Positions 45,016 through 53,500 of a DNA stretch of 64,000 nt are shown piece by piece (position 1 is the stretch's first letter; every line of letters begins with the position of its first letter). Location of the stretch: positions 53,511 to 117,510 of the IMG/VR virus record IMGVR_UViG_3300021478_000019; one strand, written 5' to 3'. The notes below the pieces were generated by a model. That model did no database searches. It was not told where the DNA came from and saw nothing but the letters and a program-made list of their open reading frames with translations. A program made the translations under genes and the position numbers. The stretch is from a virus.

Positions 45016-46791
45016 TTGTCCATCCAGTTCCAGAGCCCTAGCTATCGAGCCGCCTCCAGCGACCTCACCATTCAGATCAGTCCCCTGGGACTGGTGGAAC
45101 TGGCCGACGAGGAATTTGAGGTACACGGGCCGCGGCTGAATCGGTACGCCATGAATTGGGCGTTCTATTTGGGCTACCACTGGGCCCAGCGTCCTGATTT
45201 AGGTGAGCCCCAGCTGACCTTCAACTACACCAGGGCTCTGTCGGACTTCACCACCAACTTCGTGTTCGGCAAGGGTGTCGGCTTCCGCTCACCAGACGCC
45301 ACCTCGGCCATCATTCCCACCCGGCTGCAGCGCATCTGGGAGATCGATAACAAGAAGGAGTCCCTCCTGTGGGAGGCCGGCTCCATGGGCTCGGTCACCG
45401 GCGACTGCTTTATCAAGGTGGCCTATGAGGAAGCCTGGGAGGATCCCTCGGGCATGCCCCATCCCGGTCGGGTGCGGATCCTGCCGCTCAACGCCGCCTT
45501 CTGCTTCCCTGAGTGGCACCCCCATGACCGCAAGCGGCTCATCCGGTTCAAACTGAAATATCGGTTCTGGGGCACCACTATGGAGGGAACCAGGCAGGTA
45601 TTTACCTACACCGAGTTGCTGACCGAGAACCAGATCGAGGAGTACGTCAACGACGAACTCATCGACAGCCGGGAGAACCCGCTGGGCGAGATCCCTGTCG
45701 TCCATATCAGCAACTTGCCGATCGCATCATCACCGTGGGGCATGCCTGACATCCAAGACGTGACGGTCCTCAACCGGACCTACAACGAGGTGGCCACCGA
45801 TGTCGTCGACATCATCAACTACCACGCCGCCCCGGTAACGGTGATCGTCGGGGCCCGCGCCTCCAACTTGGAGAAGGGCACCCACCAGACCTGGTCGATC
45901 CCCAACAAGGAGGCCAAGGTCACCAACCTGCTGTTCGACCCCCAGGGCATCGAGATGTCGATCAAGTACCTGGAGGTGCTGAAGCGGGCCATGCATGAGA
46001 TGACCGGGGTCCCGGTCACGGCCCTGGGTGAGGAGCAGGCCATCAGCAACACCAGTGGCGTGGCCCTGGCCATCCAGTACCAGCCTCTGATGAACAGGTT
46101 CCATCTCAAGGAGACCCAGTACGGCGAAGGCTTTGCCGAGGTCAACCGGCTGGCCCTGAAGACGCTGTTCATGAAGGAACCCGAGACCCTGGTCTACAAC
46201 CCCGAGGTCGACCCGCCGCTGCGTGATGACCAGCTGCCCATGCTCGACCCCATGGACCCGGTGACCTACGTCAACACCGTGCAGTTCCAGCCCCCGCTGC
46301 CCGTCGACCAGCTGGTCAAGCTCAACGAGCTTCAGGTCAAGATGGCGCTCGGGCTGGAGTCCAAGCGCGGCGCCCTGGAGGAACTGGGCGAGGAGTTCCC
46401 CGACGAGAAGCTGCAGGAACTCTTCAAAGAACTTGTCGACGACGCAGAGCAGCAGGCGGCGTTGGAGTTGCTGCGGGCTCAGATCGCCGGCTTCACGGTC
46501 ATGCAGACCGGCATGGTGCCGCAAGAGGGCCCCCAGCCCATGCCCCCACCCCCGGCCAATGGCGGCAACGGCAACGGCAACGGGAATGGCAATGGTGGTG
46601 GGGTCAAGTCTGCCGGCGGGCCCGACGTCAGCGTGGCGCCGGGCGCCAAGCCGCCCACCGGGGTGCTGCCTGGCATCGACGTCACCAGTTCCGCCGACAT
46701 CAAGAAGATGTTCGACCGGGTCGTAGCTCTATCCCATGGCACGGTGATCCCTCAACGCCGGGCCCCCGAAGAAGACACGCCGTCCACCTAA
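45016..46791 (+). CDS. Portal protein
   Basis: 591 aa dodecameric ring through which DNA enters. Recognised by the family pattern of SPP1 gp6-type portals: AMNWAFYLGYHWAQRP, FTTNFVFGKGVGFR, MTGVPVTALGEEQAISNTSG, and QYGEGFAEVNRLALKTLF. A Gly/Asn repeat (NGGNGNGNGNGNGGG) and a disordered tail follow the folded core after about residue 515. The start is TTG 45016 after GGAAGG. Gene order TerL-portal-scaffold-capsid supports the call. Confidence 0.9.
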   Translation: MSIQFQSPSYRAASSDLTIQISPLGLVELADEEFEVHGPRLNRYAMNWAFYLGYHWAQRPDLGEPQLTFNYTRALSDFTTNFVFGKGVGFRSPDATSAIIPTRLQRIWEIDNKKESLLWEAGSMGSVTGDCFIKVAYEEAWEDPSGMPHPGRVRILPLNAAFCFPEWHPHDRKRLIRFKLKYRFWGTTMEGTRQVFTYTELLTENQIEEYVNDELIDSRENPLGEIPVVHISNLPIASSPWGMPDIQDVTVLNRTYNEVATDVVDIINYHAAPVTVIVGARASNLEKGTHQTWSIPNKEAKVTNLLFDPQGIEMSIKYLEVLKRAMHEMTGVPVTALGEEQAISNTSGVALAIQYQPLMNRFHLKETQYGEGFAEVNRLALKTLFMKEPETLVYNPEVDPPLRDDQLPMLDPMDPVTYVNTVQFQPPLPVDQLVKLNELQVKMALGLESKRGALEELGEEFPDEKLQELFKELVDDAEQQAALELLRAQIAGFTVMQTGMVPQEGPQPMPPPPANGGNGNGNGNGNGGGVKSAGGPDVSVAPGAKPPTGVLPGIDVTSSADIKKMFDRVVALSHGTVIPQRRAPEEDTPST

Positions 46792-46800
46792 GGAGCGAAG

Positions 46801-47595
46801 TTGACCGTCGTACCTGACCCCGTAACGCCCGACCCCGCAGCTGATCCGCCGGATCCCAACGCGGTCACTATCACCGTTCCAGCTGAGCCCCCGGCGCCGC
46901 CGCGTCAGGCTCGTAGTGGCGGCGACGTCACCGTGTTCACGCCCGAGGACGTCGAGCGCATGCGCCAGGAGGAGCGGGCTCGCTTCGCCGCCGAACTGAA
47001 ACGGGCCGATGACCTGGAGGCCGAGTTGACCCGGTACCGCCAGAGCGAGGACGAGCGGGTCAAGGCCGAGGCCAAGGCCCAGAAGGATGCGGAGCGGGCC
47101 GAGAAGAAGAAGCGCGAAGACGAGATGGAGATGCGGGACCTCCTGGCTCAGAAGGAGCAGGAGTGGGAGCAGAAGCTGGCCGACGAGCGGGCTGAGCGGG
47201 AGAAGGCCCTGGCCATCCTCGACCAGGAGCGCAAGTACGCCGGGCTCCAGAACTACCTGGCGCAGCGCATGATGGCCGAGGGGGAGCGCATCGCCCCTCA
47301 GCTGCGGCGCCTGGTGGCTGGTAACAGCGAAGAGGAGATCGACGCCTCCATCGCTCAGCTGGCTGCCATCACCGATGAGATTGCCGGTGAGACCCAGCAG
47401 CTGGTCTCGGCTCAGAACGCTTCTCGTAGGACCGCCGGGGTGACCTCCCCACCAATCGGTCCAGCAGATGTCTCCGCGACGACAAAGTCGTATACGGCGG
47501 ATGAACTCAAGGACATGAGCATGGAAGAGTACGGTAGAAGAGAAGTCAGGGAGCAGTTACTCGCTGAAGCTGGGCGAGCGTATCGTAATAGGTAA
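46801..47595 (+). CDS. Capsid scaffolding protein
   Basis: 264 aa, the core a long charged coiled coil (about residues 55-150, RADDLEAELTRYRQSEDERV and on) with Pro-rich N-terminus and a C-terminal YTADELKDMSMEEYGRRE segment, typical of capsid scaffolds ending in a helix that binds the capsid protein. TTG start at 46801 after AGGAGCGAAG. It directly precedes the major capsid gene. Confidence 0.85.
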   Translation: MTVVPDPVTPDPAADPPDPNAVTITVPAEPPAPPRQARSGGDVTVFTPEDVERMRQEERARFAAELKRADDLEAELTRYRQSEDERVKAEAKAQKDAERAEKKKREDEMEMRDLLAQKEQEWEQKLADERAEREKALAILDQERKYAGLQNYLAQRMMAEGERIAPQLRRLVAGNSEEEIDASIAQLAAITDEIAGETQQLVSAQNASRRTAGVTSPPIGPADVSATTKSYTADELKDMSMEEYGRREVREQLLAEAGRAYRNR

Positions 47596-47638
47596 ATGGA
47601 AGGCCGGAACTGGCCCCTAAAAACAGGAGGTAGGCAAT

Positions 47639-48670
47639 ATGCCTTCCGCAATCACCGGCACTCCAGTACTGAGCGCCAGCCCCACTGGATATCCCGGCAC
47701 CAATACCAACCTGGCTCCTGCCATCCAGGTAATTTGGAGCAAGGAAATTTTGTTCCAATCAATGCCCGTGTTGCGCTTTGAACAGTTCGCGGTGAAGAAG
47801 ACTGAGCTTGGCATCCAGCCCGGTCTGCAAATCAACTTCATGCGTTACAACAACCTGGGCGACGCCACGCAGCTGGTTGAAGGTGTCCGCATGCAGACCG
47901 CTGCTCTCACTGCCTCGCAGTACGCCATCACTGTGGCTGAGCAGGGCTATGCGGTAGCGGTGTCGGAGTTGCTGCTCAACTCCTCCTTCGACGACGTGAT
48001 GGCTTCGTCGAGCCGGCTGCTCGGCCGCAACATGGCCAAGTACCTGGACGGCGCCGCCCGCGACACCATCTATGCGGCCTCCTCGGCCATCTTCGGCTAC
48101 GTCCTGCCGGCGCCCGCGGCCACCCGGACCCCACTGTCGCCGTACGACGCTGGCGCCGTGGCTGCCAACTACGCCGCCCTGGCCGGCACCGCTTTCATGT
48201 CGGTCACGGTGACCAAGGATGCCGTCGAGACCCTGGCCACCAAGAACGTCCCGCGTCTGGGCGAGACCTACGTCTGCTTCCTCGACCCGCACCAGTCCCG
48301 CCGGCTGCGTGACAACCCCGAGTTTATCGAAGTGACTAAGTATGCAGCCGCAGGAAACTTTATGCTAGGCGAGATCGGGCGTTTGAACGACACCGTGTAC
48401 ATCGAGACAACCCAGATTCGCCAGTACGCCCCGACCTTCGGGCCCGCCACTGGGGCCAACCCCACCGGTAGCGGCTACGGCAATGCCGGCGTGGTGCATG
48501 GGGCCATCTACCTGGGCGACAATGCCTTTGGTCATGCCATCGCCCTCCCGGTCGAGCTTCGTGACGGTGGCGTCCTCGACTTCGGACGTGAGCATGCATT
48601 GGCGTGGTACGCGATCTGGGGATTCGGACTGATCACCGACCAGGCTGTGGTCATCGCCTGGACTAACTGA
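47639..48670 (+). CDS. Major capsid protein (HK97-fold, N4 gp56-like)
   Basis: 343 aa. ATG 47639 follows AGGAGG, the best ribosome binding site of the operon, in keeping with high expression. Features of the N4gp56-like family include IWSKEILFQSMPVLRFEQF, the linker EGVRMQTAALTASQYAITVA, EQGYAVAVSELLLNSSFDDV, then RNMAKYLDGAARDTIYAA and the late YVCFLDPHQSRRLRDNPEF. No pro-domain is obvious. The size is normal for the family. Confidence 0.88.
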   Translation: MPSAITGTPVLSASPTGYPGTNTNLAPAIQVIWSKEILFQSMPVLRFEQFAVKKTELGIQPGLQINFMRYNNLGDATQLVEGVRMQTAALTASQYAITVAEQGYAVAVSELLLNSSFDDVMASSSRLLGRNMAKYLDGAARDTIYAASSAIFGYVLPAPAATRTPLSPYDAGAVAANYAALAGTAFMSVTVTKDAVETLATKNVPRLGETYVCFLDPHQSRRLRDNPEFIEVTKYAAAGNFMLGEIGRLNDTVYIETTQIRQYAPTFGPATGANPTGSGYGNAGVVHGAIYLGDNAFGHAIALPVELRDGGVLDFGREHALAWYAIWGFGLITDQAVVIAWTN

Positions 48671-49209
48671 TGGCAGGCAGAGGAGGCCCCCAACGGGGTG
48701 ACTTCACGGGCTCGGAGCGTCAGCGGCTGACTGAGGAGAAAGCCGCTGAGCTTGCTGAGCGTCAGAAGGAGATCGGACTGGTGAACCAGGTGGACATCGT
48801 GGTGGAGGAGGAGGGCATCTTCGACCCGGCCACGGGAACACTGACGCAGCCCTTGTCAGCTGAGACCCAGGCCAAGGTGGACCGGCTGCAGGAGCCCGTG
48901 GTGGTCGAGGACGATCCCATCCTCGACCCCAGCCAGCCCACGCCGGTCTACGACCCCATGAAGGATCTGCGTGACCTGGAGGTCAAGCAGCGGGCCAAGC
49001 CCATGCCCACCAACACCATGGAAGTCGTAGACCTGGGCGAGGATCCCATCGTGGTGGAGGACGAGTACCGGGTCATCCGGGTCAACACCGACATCGAGGA
49101 GATGACCTACGGGATCGGCAACACCCTCACCTTCCTGCGTGGGCGGCGGTACCGGGTTCCGCAGCATCTCTACGTCTGGTTGGAGTCAAGAGGAGTCGTA
49201 TACCACTGA
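48670..49209 (+). CDS. Unknown protein after the capsid gene (179 aa)
   Basis: Acidic. N-terminal helix with charged residues (SERQRLTEEKAAELAERQKE), a beta-rich middle with repeats of VVVED, and a C-terminal part ending GRRYRVPQHLYVWLESRGVV, similar to the end of some head proteins. It is coupled to the capsid gene by an ATG overlapping the stop. Likely capsid decoration or head completion protein, inferred from position. Confidence 0.65.
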   Translation: MAGRGGPQRGDFTGSERQRLTEEKAAELAERQKEIGLVNQVDIVVEEEGIFDPATGTLTQPLSAETQAKVDRLQEPVVVEDDPILDPSQPTPVYDPMKDLRDLEVKQRAKPMPTNTMEVVDLGEDPIVVEDEYRVIRVNTDIEEMTYGIGNTLTFLRGRRYRVPQHLYVWLESRGVVYH

Positions 49210-49532
49210 TGTCATCGCCCCCCGAACCAGAAGACAGAAAATGTGCCGTTTGTGGCTTGGTAACAGATGAGCCGATGCATATTCAGTACGTCGCCTTCGC
49301 TCACCCGGTCACAGGAATGGGCGTTGACCTATCAGTGGCCAAGCACATCCACTGCTGTGGTGACGACGGAGATCCGATCTGCGCTCATGACGTGTTGCGG
49401 GCTGCTCAGGACGGGGTCTCCATCACCGAGTTCGTCACCAGGCCGCGTCCCAAAGACCACATGCAGTTTCTCTTTGAGCAGTACGGCGTGGAGTCGCCCG
49501 ACTTCCAGATCCCAGGCACCCAGGAGGCGTAA
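49209..49532 (+). CDS. Small zinc-binding head-region protein (107 aa)
   Basis: CAVCGLVTDEPMHIQYV and a later IHCCGDDGDPICAHDVL give two Cys pairs and His residues, a probable zinc site. The C-terminus has a helical FVTRPRPKDHMQFLFEQYG. ATG overlaps the previous stop (TGATG). The role is unknown; position suggests a virion or assembly factor. Confidence 0.65.
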   Translation: MSSPPEPEDRKCAVCGLVTDEPMHIQYVAFAHPVTGMGVDLSVAKHIHCCGDDGDPICAHDVLRAAQDGVSITEFVTRPRPKDHMQFLFEQYGVESPDFQIPGTQEA

Positions 49533-49921
49533 TGGCGAACCTAGTAACTGTTGAGGCCAATGCCCTTCTGGCCGCTTCGTCAGGGCAGACGGCGTATACC
49601 GCCCCGGTCGGGCCCATCAAGGTGGCTCTGGTAAGCGTCATCGGTACTGCTAGTGCCCCCGGCACAGAGATCTCTGGCGGGCCGGGCCCCTATTCCCGGC
49701 AGACCATCACCTTCGCGGCGGCATCCGCAGGTTCGATCTCCAGCAATGCGGCGGTTACCTTCACCGGGATGCCGGCGGTCACGGTCGTCGGTGTCGATGA
49801 GTGGGACTCCACTGGTACTCCGATACGGCGCTGGTTCGGCCTCCTGTCGGCGTCCAAGACCGTCAACTCAGGAGATACTTTTTCGATTGCCTCGGGGTCG
49901 TACACCAAGACGCTGAGCTAG
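49532..49921 (+). CDS. Beta-rich virion protein (129 aa)
   Basis: Thr/Ala/Ser-rich with IKVALVSVIGTASAPGTEIS and YSRQTITFAAASAGSIS, then VDEWDSTGTPIRRWFGLL. This is the look of phage decoration or minor tail proteins (immunoglobulin-like or jelly roll), and the sequence TG-PIRRW-GLL is common at such sites. ATG overlaps the preceding stop (TAATG). No enzyme motif is visible. Confidence 0.65.
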   Translation: MANLVTVEANALLAASSGQTAYTAPVGPIKVALVSVIGTASAPGTEISGGPGPYSRQTITFAAASAGSISSNAAVTFTGMPAVTVVGVDEWDSTGTPIRRWFGLLSASKTVNSGDTFSIASGSYTKTLS

Positions 49922-49929
49922 TACGACTA

Positions 49930-50139
49930 GTGGCCACGTTCTATCTTCGTCCGCATGACGGCGCGCTGGCGATAGGACCGTTCACCACGTCAGACGACGC
50001 TGCGACCTTCTACCACACCAACATGGATCTCTCTGGCTGTGACCTGGTTGAGGCCATCGACCAATCCGCATGGCCGACACCAGGCAACTCACTGTTCTAC
50101 CGCTTTGAGTTTCAAGAGCCACCGGGGACGGTGCCGTAA
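49930..50139 (+). CDS. Small unknown virion-region protein (69 aa)
   Basis: GTG 49930 opens MATFYLRPHDGALAIGPFTT, followed by an Asp-rich helix and a C-terminal SLFYRFEFQEPPG. The start is 9 bp after the previous stop and no strong ribosome binding site is visible; the longer frame from 49801 runs inside the previous gene. Function unknown. Confidence 0.55.
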   Translation: MATFYLRPHDGALAIGPFTTSDDAATFYHTNMDLSGCDLVEAIDQSAWPTPGNSLFYRFEFQEPPGTVP

Positions 50140-50574
50140 GTGGCTAGGTACGACTACGCCTGGAACGTGGTCGGGGTATCCAACTCGGCTATGTCTTGGA
50201 TGCGCTCGACCACGGCCAAGGACATGCGGATCTGGGAAGTGGCCGTGTATATGTCGGGCGGCACGGCGGCGGCTACTGACGTGGGCCTGGGCCGACCCGC
50301 CGCTATCTCGGCCACGCCTACCACAGTGGTGCCTCAGGCCGAAGATCTCTCCTTCAATGCGGCGGCTTGCACCGGGTCGGTAGCGGCCACCACCAAGCCC
50401 ACGTCGCCCACTCTCTTCCTCAGACGGTTCGGTATTCCGGCCACCATCGGGGCCGGTATCATCTGGACCTTTCCCTTCGGTCTGATCGTGCCCACCGGCC
50501 CAGCCGAGATCGTGGTCTGGAACATCGGCGCATCCACCTCGACCTTCTCGGGGTATTTCGTCTACGACGAATAG
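50140..50574 (+). CDS. Beta-rich virion protein (144 aa)
   Basis: GTG 50140 follows the previous stop directly. The protein (MARYDYAWNVVGVSNSAMSW, then a Thr/Ala-rich body with LRRFGIPATIGAGIIWTFPF and VPTGPAEIVVWNIG) is beta-rich and resembles virion surface proteins with a jelly-roll core. It precedes the giant fibre gene by 8 bp. Function inferred from position and composition only. Confidence 0.6.
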   Translation: MARYDYAWNVVGVSNSAMSWMRSTTAKDMRIWEVAVYMSGGTAAATDVGLGRPAAISATPTTVVPQAEDLSFNAAACTGSVAATTKPTSPTLFLRRFGIPATIGAGIIWTFPFGLIVPTGPAEIVVWNIGASTSTFSGYFVYDE

Positions 50575-50582
50575 GGGCAACC

Positions 50583-53500
50583 ATGCCCAGCTATAACTGG
50601 CTCGGTTACCCGCAGTACCCCAACTCGGTGGCCTGGGGTACTGGCCGTGTTGTCTCCAACCCCACTGAGCAGGAGACATGGGGCCTTCCCGATGGCGGTC
50701 TTTCAAGGATCGTCAACCCCAACCTGCAGGGGCCTGTTACTGGTCCTCGTCTGGTGGCGGCGGGACCGATAACTCAGGCTGTTGGTGGAGTCATTTCCCC
50801 TACCTTCGGGGCACCCACCACAGTGGGCAACCTGCTGGTGTGCCTCCTGATCGGCTCGTCCAACAACTCCATTGCCACCAACCCCAACAGTGCCTGGGCG
50901 CTGACGGCCAGCCGCCAATCCCCCACTATCTGCTCTATGTACTCCCGCTTCAACTGTTTGGCTGGCGAATCACCTCCGACCTTCACGGACGGGTCCGGTG
51001 GCTCCAACTTTGGGTCGGGCATATTGCTGGAGTTCGCCGGGGTGTTGACCACTAGCCCCATCGACCAGCAGGGCAGCGTGGCTAATACCACCAATCCCTT
51101 TACCTTCACCATGGGGGGCGTTGACTCGGCGGCTGGGGATCTACTGGTGGCGGTATCCGGTAACGCCAATACCACCCCGCCCACCGGGGCCACCATGTCG
51201 TTCAGCAACGCCTCGGCCAACGTCATTGGCTCACTGGTCAGCCACCAGGTCAGCGGGGTGTTCGCCTGGGGCGTCACCACCACTAATGCCTCGGCGAATG
51301 CGGCCACCACCACTTGGACGGGTGGGTCGGGCACCAATCAGTTCAACTGCACCATGGCCTCGTTTAAGGCTGCGGGGCCGCCGCTTGTTACCGGGGCGAT
51401 AACCCTGGCCGCGACCGCCGGCCTGACCACCGCCAACGAGAGCGTCACCGAGGTCGCCTCAGTGACCCTGGCGGGCACTGCTGGTTTGACCGTAGCGGCG
51501 ACGACGGCCCCCGGTGGTGTTCAGAAGTTCGACACCCTGGTCGACACCTTCACCGGCTCATCTCTCAACGCCAGTGTGTGGAACTTCAGTGGCACCAACG
51601 TGGCTGTCGTAGCCAACCAGTTGCAGATCTCCAGCAGTCTCAGCGCCGCCACGTACCAATGCTTCACCCAGAACTTCTACGACCTCACCAACTCCCAGCT
51701 GGCCATCCAGCTGGCCAATGGTGGGACTCAGACCATCAACTCCTGGCAGGACTTCCCGATCCTCTTGCAGGATTCGGGAGGCACGAACCAGTTGTACTGG
51801 TACACCCTCCAGGGCGCTATTGCGGCCTACAAGGTAGTGGCAGGAACTTCAACGCAGGTCTTCTTTGCCACTTACAGCAGCACCACGCACCAGTGGTTGC
51901 GGATCAGGGAGGCCAGCGGCACCACCTACTGGGAGTACTCGGCTGACGGCATCACCTGGGTGACTGCTCACAGCGAGGCCGACCCCATCACCGAGACCTC
52001 CCTGCGGCTGATCATCCAGGCCGGTCAGTACAACGTCGAGACCTCGACCACCGCCGCTCTCTACGACAACGTCAACAACCTGCCGGTCGCAGTAACCATG
52101 GCGGGCACCGCCGGCATGACTGTTGGCGCGGTGGTCACCGAAGTAGCTGCAGTCCCTATGGCTGCGACCACAAGTCTGACGGTCACCCCGGTTCAGAAGT
52201 TCAACACTCTGGTGGACGACTTCAGTAGTGGATCCTTGAGCCCCACCCTGTGGAACCACAGCGCTTCCAACACGGCGGTGGTCTCTCAGCAGTTGCAGAT
52301 CTCCAGCAGTCTCACTGCGACTGAATATCAGGTCTTCTCCCAGAACTACTACGACCTCACCAACTCGCAGGTGGTCATCCAGCTGGTCAACGCTGGGAAC
52401 GAGTCGATCAACTCCTGGCAGAACAACCCGATTCTTTTGATGGATCCGACCGGTACCAATCAGTTGTACTGGTACGTCCTCCAGGGGACCATCGCCGCCT
52501 ACAAGATGGTGGCGAATACCACCACTCAGGTCTTCGCTGCCGCCTATAGCTCGACCACCCATCAGTGGCTACGGATCCGAGAAGCCAGCGGCACCACGTA
52601 TTGGGACTACTCAGCTGATGGTGCGAACTGGACGACCGCCCACAGCGAGGCCGATCCTATCGCTGAGTATTTCCTGCGGCTGATCATTCAGGCTGGCCAG
52701 TACAACGTAGAAGCCTCGACTACCACAGCCACCTACGACAACGTCAACAACCCGCCCGTATTCGTAACGCTGGCGGGTAGCGCCGGCCTGACGGTGGCCG
52801 CTGCGGTCACTGAAATAGCTGGGGCTGCCCTAACAGCCACCGCGGCCCTGACCGTCGCCGCCACGGTCACAGAGCAGGCTGCGGTACCCCTGGCGGCGAG
52901 CGCCGGCATGACCGTGGCTGCCTCGGTCACCCAGCTGGCCAGTGTCGTTTTGGCTGGTGGTGCTGCACTGAACGTCTCCGCGCTGGTCACCGAGGTGGCT
53001 GCGGTCACTGAGACCGCCACTGCGGGAATGACTGTTGGGGCCCTCGTCACCGAGGTGGCCTCGGTTGCTCTCGCCGGCACAGCTGGCATGACCGTGGCCG
53101 CTACTCGGACTCAATTCGCCACGGTGCCCCTCGCTGGTACAGCCGGAATGACGGTGGCTGCGTCGGTCACCGAACTGACTGCCGTGAGCCTGGCTGGTAC
53201 TGCCGGCATGACGGTGGTGGCTTCGGTGACAGAGGTCGCTTCCGTCGCTCTCTCTGGTACCGCAGGGATGACGGTCGCTGCCTCAGTGACCGAGGTGGCA
53301 TCCGTACCCTTGGCGGCTACCGCCGGGATGACCGTGGCTGGCACTTGGGTCCAGCAGGCCAGCGTCCCTCTCGCCGCTAGTACCACCCTCACCATGACTG
53401 CTTTGGTCACCGAGGTCGCAGCGGTAGCTCTGGCCGGTTCGGCCTCCCTCACCGTGGCCGGCATCAGGACCCAGTTGGCCAGTGTTGCTCTCTCGGGTAC

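Noticed and set aside
50367-50582. Upstream extension of the giant fibre frame
   Set aside because: It overlaps 50140-50574 out of frame and the ATG at 50583 has a ribosome binding site.
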